This document shows positions 7,870 through 15,500 of a stretch of DNA of 21,920 nt, in pieces (the stretch's first letter is position 1; each line of letters starts with the position of its first letter). The DNA lies in the IMG/VR virus record IMGVR_UViG_3300025785_000109, positions 1 through 21,920 of that record; one strand, written 5' to 3'. The position numbers and the translations under genes were made by a program. This DNA is from a virus. The notes below the pieces were generated by a model. The model was not told the origin of the DNA and searched no databases. It saw only the letters and a list, made by a program, of their open reading frames with translations.

Positions 7870-8747
7870 CTCTAGGAGTCCATCAAGTTGATGGGCGCAT
7901 CGCTAGTAATTCAGCAGTCAAGATACGCGCCGCGCTTGCTAAAAGCGTAGATGCTAGAAAAGTAGTCGCAGATTACGCGCACACTCACCCGACCGTTTCT
8001 GAGTTTATTTCTCAGGACAGGGCGAGAGCTAGAGCATGGGCGATGCATAATGTGACCCTAGACCACCAAGCCCTAGAGGTCGCACTTCGCCAGCATTACG
8101 CGCAGATGTATGTGACGGGCGTTGTATCGGCTTATGAGGCAGTAGGTAAGTTACGCAAAACCAAAGCGGTTAAAGCCCCACCGCATAACTGGAACCCTGG
8201 CGAGTTTGCCCTTCAAGCATTAGAAGGCGCGTTTAACTGGGACACATGGAAACCCGGCAACCCTGCGGCTGAAGCGTTACTCAAACCGCCTGGCGGGTTA
8301 GAGAAGTTACTCAACGGGATAAAGATTAAATCCCTAGACATGAAGACAACGAGTTATGACCTACTCGGAAGCAAGTTGGCTGACGGATTCGCCATAGGTG
8401 CTAGCCCGACTCACTTGGCTTCAATGATCCAAGACTCACTTTCTACTCCTGAGCGTTCTTTAATGATCGCGCTTACTGAGGGTTCACGCGCCGCAAACGC
8501 CGCAAACATGGACTCTTATCAAGCACTAGGAGTTGAGCAAATCGAGTGGGTAGCTGTTGATCCTTGCGAAGAGTGCGACATTGACGGGGAAGTTATCGGC
8601 ATCGATGAAACCTTTTCCAATGGCGTAGCCCCTGACGAGTTACCTGTTCACCCAAATTGCCGATGTTCTACAACTCCAGCCGCTATTGATTACACAACTT
8701 ATGATTACTCAGCGGCTTTAGATGCAGCACTTAACGCAGACAATTAA
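7866..8747 (+). CDS. MuF-like minor head protein
   Basis: A 293-residue protein of the SPP1 gp7 / Mu F minor head family, which sits inside the prohead near the portal and may be ejected with DNA. The C-terminal third carries the family signature: DPCEECDIDGEV (Cys234, Cys237) and VHPNCRC (His262, Cys265, Cys267), probably a metal site. Residues 1-225 are mostly helical. No toxin domain is fused here, unlike many MuF proteins. The extra domain is on the portal instead. Start ATG 7866 overlaps the portal stop by four bases, so translation is coupled. Confidence 0.85.
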   Translation: MTLGVHQVDGRIASNSAVKIRAALAKSVDARKVVADYAHTHPTVSEFISQDRARARAWAMHNVTLDHQALEVALRQHYAQMYVTGVVSAYEAVGKLRKTKAVKAPPHNWNPGEFALQALEGAFNWDTWKPGNPAAEALLKPPGGLEKLLNGIKIKSLDMKTTSYDLLGSKLADGFAIGASPTHLASMIQDSLSTPERSLMIALTEGSRAANAANMDSYQALGVEQIEWVAVDPCEECDIDGEVIGIDETFSNGVAPDELPVHPNCRCSTTPAAIDYTTYDYSAALDAALNADN

Positions 8748-8790
8748 AATAACCATTACAATTTAACAATAATCCGAGAGAAGGAAAACA

Positions 8791-9078
8791 ATGGCTCTTA
8801 TCCACACAAATGTAACAGTCGGAACAACTCCAACTTTGCTTGTCACTATTCCAAATGGCGTAAAGGGTGTGGCTGTTCAAATTCAAAATCGTGATTCAGC
8901 CGCTATCTATGTTGGCGATTCAACAGTTGCAGTTGCAACAGCAGGTGGAAATGGCGGACACTTAATTGCCGCAACTACAGGTGCGCTACAGGTGTGGATG
9001 AACGGCAACGATTCAATTTACGCAATTTCAGCCGCAGGTACTTCAGCCGGCGCAGTTTCAGTCATCTATTCAGCCTAA
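8791..9078 (+). CDS. Small beta-rich protein, possible capsid decoration
   Basis: A 95-residue protein starting at ATG 8791 with GAGAGAAGGA just upstream. It is almost entirely beta strand, Ala/Thr/Gly rich, without Cys, and has the look of a compact beta-sandwich (NVTVGTTPTLLVTIPNGVKG, VQIQNRDSAAIYVGD). Proteins like this in phage head operons often decorate the capsid or plug fibre sockets. It lies between MuF and the protease, ahead of the capsid gene, rather than just before the major capsid as lambda gpD does. Assignment as decoration is inference. Confidence 0.55.
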   Translation: MALIHTNVTVGTTPTLLVTIPNGVKGVAVQIQNRDSAAIYVGDSTVAVATAGGNGGHLIAATTGALQVWMNGNDSIYAISAAGTSAGAVSVIYSA

Positions 9079-9087
9079 AGGAGCAAA

Positions 9088-10440
9088 ATGGACTTCGCTA
9101 ATTCCTACGCCGCGATTGTTAAGCAAGAAAAGCAAGCAGACGGCTCACTTCTCGTCTATGGCAAGGCAACCGATGACTCATTAGACATCGACCAGCAAAT
9201 CTGCGATGACACATGGCTCTCTGCCGCAATGCCTGAGTGGTTTAAGTCAGGTGGCAACATCCGCGAACAGCACTCATCAATCGCTGCTGGTGTAGCTAAG
9301 GAATACGAAGCAAAGAGCGATGGACACTACATCTCAGTTCTCGTTGTCGATCCAGTCAGCGTTAAGAAAGTTGAGTCAGGAGTCCTCAAGGGCTTCTCAA
9401 TCGGAATCAAAGCCCCACGCGTTGTCAGAGATCAGAAAGCCGCCAACGGCAGAATTATCGATGGTCAAATCGTAGAAGTTTCTCTCGTAGATCGCCCTGC
9501 AAACCCAAATGCCAAACTCATGCTCGCTAAGTCAGTAGAGGGCGAAACCTCTCTTGTCAAAGTTGAGGAATACACCGAAAAGGATAAATCCATGCTCGCA
9601 GAAGTCATTAAGGAAATCGCCGCAGACTCCGCTAAGTTCGATCAGGTGTCTTATGATGCGGCTCGCAAGGGGATCGCTCAACTCATCATTTCAGAGGCTA
9701 GCGAAATTGCTGAAACTGACTCAGATGAGCGCGATGATATTGATACCCTGCTCTCTGCCCTCAAGCACCTCTTTAACTTCCGCGATGGCGAAGCAGATGA
9801 GGCAAGCGATGACATTTCAGGCTCACTTCTCAATCTCGGCGCGACTGCTGACCACGCCAAGTGCCTAGAGTGCGGTTGCGGAGATGTATCTAACGCTCAC
9901 GGCAAGACTCAAACAATCGTCACCGGCGCAACGCCTACCAATGAAGTCGCTAATGTTTCAACAGCGACAATCCTCACCCCAGACTCTCTCGGTGGAAGTG
10001 TTAAGTCTGCCGAAGGTGAAACCGATGCTCCAGTCGATGAAGCGAAAATCGAAGCCGCCGAAGAACTCCTTGAAGAGAAGGCGACAGAAACCCCAGAGAT
10101 TCTTGATGAGAAGTCAGTAACGGCCATCATCGAGAAAGCAGTAAAGAGTGCTACCGATAGTGTCAAGGCTGAGATCACCGAACTTCAGAACGCAACAAAG
10201 GCGGCTGAAGAGAAGGTGGTGGCTCTTGAGTCGGAACTCGTCATTGCTAAGTCAGCAGCAGCCGCGGGTGGCCCAAAGCGCACTGGTCGCGTTGCTGTAA
10301 CTGACACAAACGAACTCCTCATCAAAGCCGCTGAATACCGCATTAAGGCATCAGCGACCTCAGACCCTATCCTCGCAAAAGGCTACAAGGCACTAGAGAA
10401 GGAATATCTCTCTAAGGCTGGAACACCTTCAGAGGAATAA
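9088..10440 (+). CDS. Prohead protease fused to scaffold-like region
   Basis: A 450-residue protein. Residues about 1-150 resemble the HK97 prohead protease (U35/S78-like): His62 in IREQHSS, Ser104 in KGFSIGI, and the closing VEVSLVDRPANPNAK (130-143). It should cut the scaffold and the major capsid N-terminal region during maturation. Residues 150-345 are acidic, with a Cys cluster CLECGCG (259-265). Residues about 345-400 are a Lys/Glu/Ala helix likely to form a coiled coil and serve as internal scaffold. Length is well over the usual 180-250, consistent with a protease-scaffold fusion, and no separate scaffold gene is seen. Start ATG 9088 has AAAGGAG at 9077-9083 overlapping the previous stop. 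Confidence 0.85.
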   Translation: MDFANSYAAIVKQEKQADGSLLVYGKATDDSLDIDQQICDDTWLSAAMPEWFKSGGNIREQHSSIAAGVAKEYEAKSDGHYISVLVVDPVSVKKVESGVLKGFSIGIKAPRVVRDQKAANGRIIDGQIVEVSLVDRPANPNAKLMLAKSVEGETSLVKVEEYTEKDKSMLAEVIKEIAADSAKFDQVSYDAARKGIAQLIISEASEIAETDSDERDDIDTLLSALKHLFNFRDGEADEASDDISGSLLNLGATADHAKCLECGCGDVSNAHGKTQTIVTGATPTNEVANVSTATILTPDSLGGSVKSAEGETDAPVDEAKIEAAEELLEEKATETPEILDEKSVTAIIEKAVKSATDSVKAEITELQNATKAAEEKVVALESELVIAKSAAAAGGPKRTGRVAVTDTNELLIKAAEYRIKASATSDPILAKGYKALEKEYLSKAGTPSEE

Positions 10441-10457
10441 CCCCGAAAGGAAACAAA

Positions 10458-12134
10458 TTGGCACTTCAAGCACCTAAAGCTGCCGACCTCTTTGGAGAAG
10501 ATGTATCTCCTAAGAAGGCCGCAAAGCTCATGGATGAATTTCAGTCTGAACTGAATAAGTCCTTCTCACTTCCAAACTCAAACGGATTATCTCCAGCCGT
10601 TGATCCAACAGGCGCACTTGAGGCTCTCGCAGCCAACAAGTCACTCGCTCCTGATGCTCTCGCAGGTCTGAACAATGCAATCGCCTCACAGCGTTTGGCA
10701 TTACAGGATATGCAAAAGGACATCACACTTACTAGCCCACTCTCAACTTCTTTCGCAGCCTTCGATCTCGAAGCACCTGCAAAGCTCTTGACACCACGCC
10801 CAACACCACTTCGTAACCGTATCCCTCGCAAGAAGGGTGTCGGTACTTCACACCGCATCAAGCGCATCACTGGTTACACAGGTACAGGCACAGGTGGACA
10901 AGGACAAATTTGGCCTGGCATTACTGAATCAACAACAACTGCATTCGGTTCAATCAACTTCGAGCGCGGTTCTAAGATCAGCTACTCATCAGATGACATC
11001 ATCTTGCCTTACAACTCTTACAGCCTCTCAGATTCAGTATCGTTCGATGCTAACTTCTCTGGCTTGGGTTATCAGGATCTCCGTCAGCTCTCCTCAACAT
11101 CTACTCTTTACGCAACAATGTTGATGGAAGAGCGCATGATGCTTATGGCTCGTGGAACTGCTACAGGCTACGCTGGTTCACTTAACGCTGGCGCAGCACC
11201 AACCGCTCCAACAGTCGCAGGTGCTACTGCCGCAGGTTCAGTTACGGCAATCGCCGCAACAACCTACTATGTCTACTACACCGCTGATGCTGGTATCTCA
11301 TCAACTGGTTTTGGTGAGTCCATCGTTTCATCAGTTGGATCAGCAACGACCACTTCGGGTCAGATGCTCACAGTAACAATCCCTACTGCTATTCAGGGTG
11401 CGCTTGCTTACAACATCTATGTCGGCACAACAACTGGTGCTGCCAATGCTAAGTTCCAAGGTCGCACAACTTCGTTGACTTTCAACCTCGGTGGAACAGC
11501 AACCTCAACACTTGGAAACCAAGCACCACTCAACACAACTGGTGCAGTCGCTACTCGCGCAGCCGCAGATACTTCTGCTTATGCAACAGGTTACGATGGA
11601 ATCCTGACAACTGTTCTTGGTGCTAACACCGGGTACAACAACAACATCAACGCAACCTTCAGCAATACAAATCCGGGCACAGAGTTCCAGACTGTATTCG
11701 CTAACCTCTACAACTCAGTAAAGGCTGATCCAGATGAGGTTCTACTTAACGGTTCAGACCGCAAGCAACTCTCAGATGCAATCAAGGGTTCTGCAAACGC
11801 TAACTACCGCCTACAGATCAACCAAGATGAAACATCAGGCGTTACTTACGGTTCAGTAGTTAATGGAATCGTGAACGAAACAACAGGAAAGTCAGTACCT
11901 TTGACTGTTCACCCTTGGCTTCCACAGGGTGTTGCTCCAGTTCTTTCTTACACCCTTCCAATTCCTGATACAGAGGTTTCTGATGTCTGGTCTAACTACT
12001 TGGTACAGGATTACATGGGCATCCAATGGCCTGTAACTCAGTTCGCTTATGAGTTCTCTACCTACTTCCGCGGAACTTTCTTCTGCGCTGCTCCTGCTTG
12101 GAATGGCGTAGTTTCAGGAATCGTTTCTGCTTAG
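10458..12134 (+). CDS. Major capsid protein (HK97-like) with Ig/FN3-like insertion
   Basis: A 558-residue protein, long for an HK97-fold capsid. Residues about 1-110 are helical, likely the delta-like region removed by the protease. Residues about 115-240 and 365-558 look like the two halves of the capsid fold, including the E-loop region near 140-175 (GYTGTGTGGQGQ), helix MLMEERMMLMARG and the C-terminal LVQDYMGIQWPVTQFAY. Between them residues about 245-360 form a beta-rich, Thr/Gly insertion (YYVYYTADAG, YNIYVGTTTG) of FN3/Ig type, probably surface-exposed. The start is TTG at 10458 with GAAAGGA at 10445-10451, unusual for such an abundant protein. A hairpin follows. Confidence 0.9.
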   Translation: MALQAPKAADLFGEDVSPKKAAKLMDEFQSELNKSFSLPNSNGLSPAVDPTGALEALAANKSLAPDALAGLNNAIASQRLALQDMQKDITLTSPLSTSFAAFDLEAPAKLLTPRPTPLRNRIPRKKGVGTSHRIKRITGYTGTGTGGQGQIWPGITESTTTAFGSINFERGSKISYSSDDIILPYNSYSLSDSVSFDANFSGLGYQDLRQLSSTSTLYATMLMEERMMLMARGTATGYAGSLNAGAAPTAPTVAGATAAGSVTAIAATTYYVYYTADAGISSTGFGESIVSSVGSATTTSGQMLTVTIPTAIQGALAYNIYVGTTTGAANAKFQGRTTSLTFNLGGTATSTLGNQAPLNTTGAVATRAAADTSAYATGYDGILTTVLGANTGYNNNINATFSNTNPGTEFQTVFANLYNSVKADPDEVLLNGSDRKQLSDAIKGSANANYRLQINQDETSGVTYGSVVNGIVNETTGKSVPLTVHPWLPQGVAPVLSYTLPIPDTEVSDVWSNYLVQDYMGIQWPVTQFAYEFSTYFRGTFFCAAPAWNGVVSGIVSA

Positions 12135-12149
12135 TAATTAGCAAATAAT

Positions 12150-12179
12150 GGGGAGAGGGTCTTAATCGGCTCTCTCCCT
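12150..12179 (+). terminator. Hairpin after major capsid gene
   Basis: A stem of GGGAGAG (12151-12157) paired with CTCTCCC (12172-12178), which extends inward by C-G and wobble pairs to an approximately 6-base loop. It lies 15 bases past the capsid stop and only about 20 bases before the next start. No long U run follows, so it is more likely a partial terminator or an mRNA-stabilising structure than a full stop. It would set capsid message above the connector genes. Confidence 0.6.
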
Positions 12180-12200
12180 GTTCTATAAGAAAGGCAAATC

Positions 12201-12488
12201 GTGTCACGCTTAGTTCCTAGAGATGGCTTCGCTAAAGAAGTCGAGATTAAAAGGCAATCAGGTTCAAGAGTATTACGCGCAGATAGATCAGGCTTGTATA
12301 GCGCAGATAATCCAAAAGACATTAAGGCACTCAAGGCAGAAGGTTTTACAGAGGCAAACCTCGCATTACACACGCAGGGCGATAATGACAGAGGGTACAC
12401 TTGTACCGAGTGCGGATTCGGCAGCTGGTTCAAGTTATGTTCACGGTGTGGACACGATCAAGCAAGTCCTAAAACAGACGGAGATTAA
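12201..12488 (+). CDS. Zinc-ribbon small head-region protein
   Basis: A 95-residue protein starting with GTG at 12201 (AGAAAGG nearby at 12188-12194). The first 60 residues are basic to mixed, with the pattern SRLVPRDGFAKEVEIKR and YSADNPKDIKALKAEGF. The C-terminus has CTECGFGSWFKLCSRCGHD: two CxxC pairs (Cys68/71, Cys80/83) that likely bind one zinc. Its place directly after the capsid gene is common for small head-joining proteins in this phage type, but I cannot name the role. A larger overlapping frame at 12223-12552 is a shadow. Confidence 0.7.
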   Translation: MSRLVPRDGFAKEVEIKRQSGSRVLRADRSGLYSADNPKDIKALKAEGFTEANLALHTQGDNDRGYTCTECGFGSWFKLCSRCGHDQASPKTDGD

Positions 12489-12490
12489 AC

Positions 12491-13387
12491 ATGGTCGCAG
12501 CAGTATCGCCAATCACACAGTTTCAGTCAGGTTCTTATTTAACAATCGCTGAGTATAAAAACGCCCCAACAGCGATTGACTATAACAACCTTGTGATTGG
12601 CGGTACCTCTGCTCAACAGGATGCAGAGTTATCTTCAGTTATTCAACGCGCCTCATCATGGATTGATATTTATGTAAACCAACCTCTTATTGCTCAAAAC
12701 TTTCAGGAGCAATCTCGCGCCCGTATCAGCCAAGAGGGATTTCTCATTCTCTCGCCAGACTACAACAACATCGTATCCCTCAATAGCCTTTCTTATGGCG
12801 TGACCCCTACCAACATGACTGCCGTTTCCGATGGTGCACTTCAATCATGCTGGTTTGAGAAGTCCCAAGTTATCTACCCAATGAGTCAGGTCGGGCTTTC
12901 CTACTCATCACAAGGCCCACTATCTTTTGGCTTTCCACCATCTACGCGCTCTCGCATTTATGCTTCTTACAACTACTGCGCCGGATTCTGTAACGGAAAC
13001 ATTTCAGCGGCTACCGCCGGTGGAACATCTTTCACAATGGTTGACCCAATCGGTCTAACGGCTGGAACGGTAGTTACTATTTATGATGGCGCAAGCACAG
13101 AGCAAGTTGTCGTTTCACCCACCTACGCCTACGGCTCAAGCACCGTTAATATCACGGGAACCCTGAAATACACTCACGCTTCAGGCGTAGCGGTTGGCAA
13201 TATGCCACAATCAGTTAAGGAAGCGGCAATCTTAGCCACCACAGATTTCCTCAAAGTGCGTGGAGATAACTCCCTTACGATGGCAGTCACTACCAGAGCA
13301 ACATCAGGGCCAAGCGTCCAAGAGATTATTGGCTCAGACCTTGCCCTTGCCAAGCAGCTACTATCTCCGTTCCGAAGGATGCGCTAG
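12491..13387 (+). CDS. Head-tail connector (adaptor) protein with beta insertion
   Basis: A 298-residue protein of the gp6/gp15-like adaptor type. Residues about 15-160 contain the opening YLTIAEYKNAP and helix ELSSVIQRASSWIDIYVNQP typical of such adaptors. The closing helix around residues 240-258 (SVKEAAILATTDFLKVR) and the C-terminal LAKQLLSPFRRMR complete the fold. Between them (about 168-237) lies a beta-rich piece with Thr/Gly/Val content that looks inserted, making this protein longer than typical 100-200 residue adaptors. It should bind the portal ring after packaging. Start ATG 12491 follows the upstream stop by two bases. Confidence 0.75.
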   Translation: MVAAVSPITQFQSGSYLTIAEYKNAPTAIDYNNLVIGGTSAQQDAELSSVIQRASSWIDIYVNQPLIAQNFQEQSRARISQEGFLILSPDYNNIVSLNSLSYGVTPTNMTAVSDGALQSCWFEKSQVIYPMSQVGLSYSSQGPLSFGFPPSTRSRIYASYNYCAGFCNGNISAATAGGTSFTMVDPIGLTAGTVVTIYDGASTEQVVVSPTYAYGSSTVNITGTLKYTHASGVAVGNMPQSVKEAAILATTDFLKVRGDNSLTMAVTTRATSGPSVQEIIGSDLALAKQLLSPFRRMR

Positions 13388-13878
13388 TGGCAGCAGGTCG
13401 CGCCAATCTCAGGGCAACCCTCAACTCCTATCTTGTTGGGGCAGCTATCCCTACCCTCAACCAAGTCTTTACATCCTTTCCAAAGCGCATCAACTTTCAG
13501 GTAAATGCAACGGCAGGGCAGATGAGTCGAGCCGCCGCCGTAATTTTCATCCAGAGCGAGCGCGAAACCCGTCTTGCAATCGGTGGCGCAACTAATGGCT
13601 GGAAACGCGTTGATTACACCGTTGTTTTGCAAGTCTTTCATCACTCTTTACAAAATAACGCCGAAGATGCTATGGCAGATTTTGATACACTAGTGGACAA
13701 CATCAAGGGAACGCTCAGAGCTAGTCACAATTTCGGCGATTCATCGCAGGTTAATGTCTGGCAAGGCGCGGAACCAGCGATTGACTGTCTATACGGGGAG
13801 CCAGTTACTTCCGACAACGGAGCGACTGAAACCTTTGCAGAGATTCGATTCGATGTTACCCAAATGATTCAGGCTTAG
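13387..13878 (+). CDS. Probable tail terminator / completion protein
   Basis: A 163-residue protein, start GTG 13387, sharing one base with the connector stop (TAGTG). Its size, alpha/beta pattern and spot between connector and tail tube match tail terminators (gpU / gp17-like), which cap the tail tube and join it to the head. The motif VDYTVVLQVFHHS with a following helix DAMADFDTLVDNIKGTL fits that fold. The C-terminal ETFAEIRFDVTQM strand is typical. No catalytic motif is expected. Name is by position and size. Confidence 0.65.
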   Translation: MAAGRANLRATLNSYLVGAAIPTLNQVFTSFPKRINFQVNATAGQMSRAAAVIFIQSERETRLAIGGATNGWKRVDYTVVLQVFHHSLQNNAEDAMADFDTLVDNIKGTLRASHNFGDSSQVNVWQGAEPAIDCLYGEPVTSDNGATETFAEIRFDVTQMIQA

Positions 13879-13885
13879 GAGAGCA

Positions 13886-14068
13886 ATGGCAACCTATCAA
13901 TACAACGGCGATGAAGTGAAGGAATTTCCTACACTTGGATTGACCGTCAAGCCCGGCGATACTTTCGACTCGGCAGACGAGATCATTTCCGCCGATGTAA
14001 CTCTCGCTTCTGCACCAAAGAAAACACCAACCCCGTCAGCCGCGCCTGACACAACGCAAGGAGCGTGA
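13886..14068 (+). CDS. Small protein upstream of tail tube
   Basis: A 60-residue protein, ATG 13886, AGGAGAG just before it. The first 30 residues are a compact beta piece (YQYNGDEVKEFPTLGLTVKP). The last 20 are Lys/Pro/Ala rich and look disordered. Similar short genes sit at this place in several siphovirus tail operons, but I do not know a role. The tail tube gene follows within five bases, so co-translation is likely. Confidence 0.6.
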   Translation: MATYQYNGDEVKEFPTLGLTVKPGDTFDSADEIISADVTLASAPKKTPTPSAAPDTTQGA

Positions 14069-14072
14069 GTAA

Positions 14073-15053
14073 GTGGCACTACAAAATACACATCGTTCGT
14101 ATATAGGAATCGCCAAAGAAACAACTAAGGGAACTGCGGTCACAACCCCAACCGCGTATATTCCCGTTCTTGCCAACTCGGTCAAGCCTCAAGATGTTTT
14201 CACACCTCTCTACGATGAGGGCTTGCGTGGATCGCTTGTCAAGAATTACAACTACCTACAAGGCCGCGTTCACTCAACCTTTGACTTTGGTGGAGCAGTA
14301 TTCGCCGACACCGTGATCTACCCTCTTGCTGGTGTACTTGGTGAAGATGTCGTTTCAGGCTCAGCACCTTATGTCCACACCCTCGCACTCAAAAACTCAG
14401 CAACATCAGGCGCAGATGCTCAACCTTCTGCTTACACAATCGTTGATTTCTATGGCGCAAATGTTCGCTCATGGACAGGCCATCAGTTCTCAGATTTCTC
14501 TCTCAAGTGGAACGCAGACGGACTCCTTGAGTACGATGCAAAATCAACAGGATGGCAGTCCGCTACCGCATCGACCCCAACTCCATCTTTCTCAACTGTC
14601 CTTCCAAGCGTTGTCTGGACTGGAACTGTCAGCGTTGCTGGTACTACGATCTCAACCAACACAGATGGAAACATTGATCTCAAGCGACCAGTCACTCCTG
14701 TCTACGGAATCTCAAATGTGCAGACTCCTTATCAGGTATTCCTCGGTGCACTTGAGGTAACGGGTAAGGCAACTTTCCTCATGGAAAGTGACACCCAACT
14801 GACTAACTACTTGACTAACACCCAACCAGCACTCGTCTTTAACTGGACAACTGGAACAGGTGCTACTCAAACATCAATCCAAGCCACGATGACAAAGGGC
14901 GCGTACACACTCGCCGTTATCGAACGCTCTAAGGATTTTGTCGAAGTCTTGGTCGATTTCAACGCTCAAGGCAACCTGACCGATGCTGGAACTGTCGGAT
15001 ACTCACCTATTAAGTGGGTTATCAAGAACGCAGTAACCACCTCAGTCGCTTAA
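14073..15053 (+). CDS. Major tail tube protein
   Basis: A 326-residue protein expected to form the rings of the tail tube. Opening ALQNTHRSYIGIAKETTKGT is the usual start of such proteins, and the body is rich in beta strand and Thr/Val/Ser. DTVIYPLAGVLGED and the C-terminal DFVEVLVDFNAQG fit the tube fold. The start is GTG 14073 after AAGGAG at 14057-14062. It is immediately followed by a strong hairpin, in keeping with a highly expressed gene, and then by the chaperone genes, the classic order tube-chaperones-tape measure. Confidence 0.8.
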   Translation: MALQNTHRSYIGIAKETTKGTAVTTPTAYIPVLANSVKPQDVFTPLYDEGLRGSLVKNYNYLQGRVHSTFDFGGAVFADTVIYPLAGVLGEDVVSGSAPYVHTLALKNSATSGADAQPSAYTIVDFYGANVRSWTGHQFSDFSLKWNADGLLEYDAKSTGWQSATASTPTPSFSTVLPSVVWTGTVSVAGTTISTNTDGNIDLKRPVTPVYGISNVQTPYQVFLGALEVTGKATFLMESDTQLTNYLTNTQPALVFNWTTGTGATQTSIQATMTKGAYTLAVIERSKDFVEVLVDFNAQGNLTDAGTVGYSPIKWVIKNAVTTSVA

Positions 15054-15063
15054 CCCATAGACC

Positions 15064-15107
15064 GCAATGGGGGTTGATAAGCCCGCCTTCGCTTGTCCCC
15101 CCATTGC
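15064..15107 (+). terminator. Strong two-part hairpin after tail tube gene
   Basis: A perfect 10-base stem GCAATGGGGG (15064-15073) with CCCCCATTGC (15098-15107). Inside it, after a two-base bulge, seven more pairs form (15076-15082 with 15091-15097), leaving an 8-base loop. It lies ten bases beyond the tail tube stop. No long U run follows (CTATATTT), so it may end part of the transcripts or protect upstream mRNA, keeping chaperone and tape measure levels below tube levels. Confidence 0.7.
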
Positions 15108-15152
15108 CTATATTTGCTAAGATAATCAGAAGGCAAACTACTAGGAGGCACC

Positions 15153-15500
15153 ATGTCAAAACTAACACTTCCATCAGGCGCAACAGTCACACTTAAAGAC
15201 CCAAATACCTTGAAGGTTAAAGATCGCAACCGCATTATGAAGGCTGGCGATGGTGGGTCAGCAGCAGAGCGCGGAATTGCTATCAGTAACGCACTTCTCG
15301 CCGCAATCATTGAGGACTGGTCTTACGACCTTCTCGTTCCTTCAGTTAAAGAGGAATCCATCGAGGAACTGCCAATCCCTGACTATTCTCTGCTCGTCAA
15401 AGAAACCGAGAGCTACATCAAGGCAATCTTCCCTGAACTCGCAGACACCGACCTTAATCGTTTGAATCCTGATAGCCCTTTAGAAAACTCGAACGGCTAA
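15153..15500 (+). CDS. Tail assembly chaperone, short form (gpG-like)
   Basis: A 115-residue protein from ATG 15153, with a strong AGGAGG site at 15143-15148. It opens with a beta strand SKLTLPSGATVTLKDPN, then helices, matching the first of the two tail assembly chaperones that coat the tape measure during tail building. It ends at TAA 15498-15500. A fraction of ribosomes should shift -1 at 15476-15482 and make a longer form. Lies directly before the gp10-like and tape measure genes, as usual. Confidence 0.8.
   Translation: MSKLTLPSGATVTLKDPNTLKVKDRNRIMKAGDGGSAAERGIAISNALLAAIIEDWSYDLLVPSVKEESIEELPIPDYSLLVKETESYIKAIFPELADTDLNRLNPDSPLENSNG

Noticed and set aside
7866-8747. MuF protein carrying a toxin domain, as in many phages
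   Set aside because: At 293 residues it ends shortly after the HPNCRC motif, with no added domain.
10541-10870. A 109-residue minus-strand open frame over the capsid N-terminal region
   Set aside because: No other minus-strand genes exist, and the capsid frame is firmly supported.
12223-12552. A 109-residue open frame on the + strand overlapping the zinc-ribbon gene
   Set aside because: It spans the end of the 12201 gene and the start of the connector gene in another frame, with no clear ribosome site. The 12201 frame holds a clear CxxC pair pattern.
15093-15122. Possible promoter (TTGTCC and TATATT) after the tail tube gene
   Set aside because: The spacing is about 10 bases rather than 16-18, and the first box lies within the hairpin stem.
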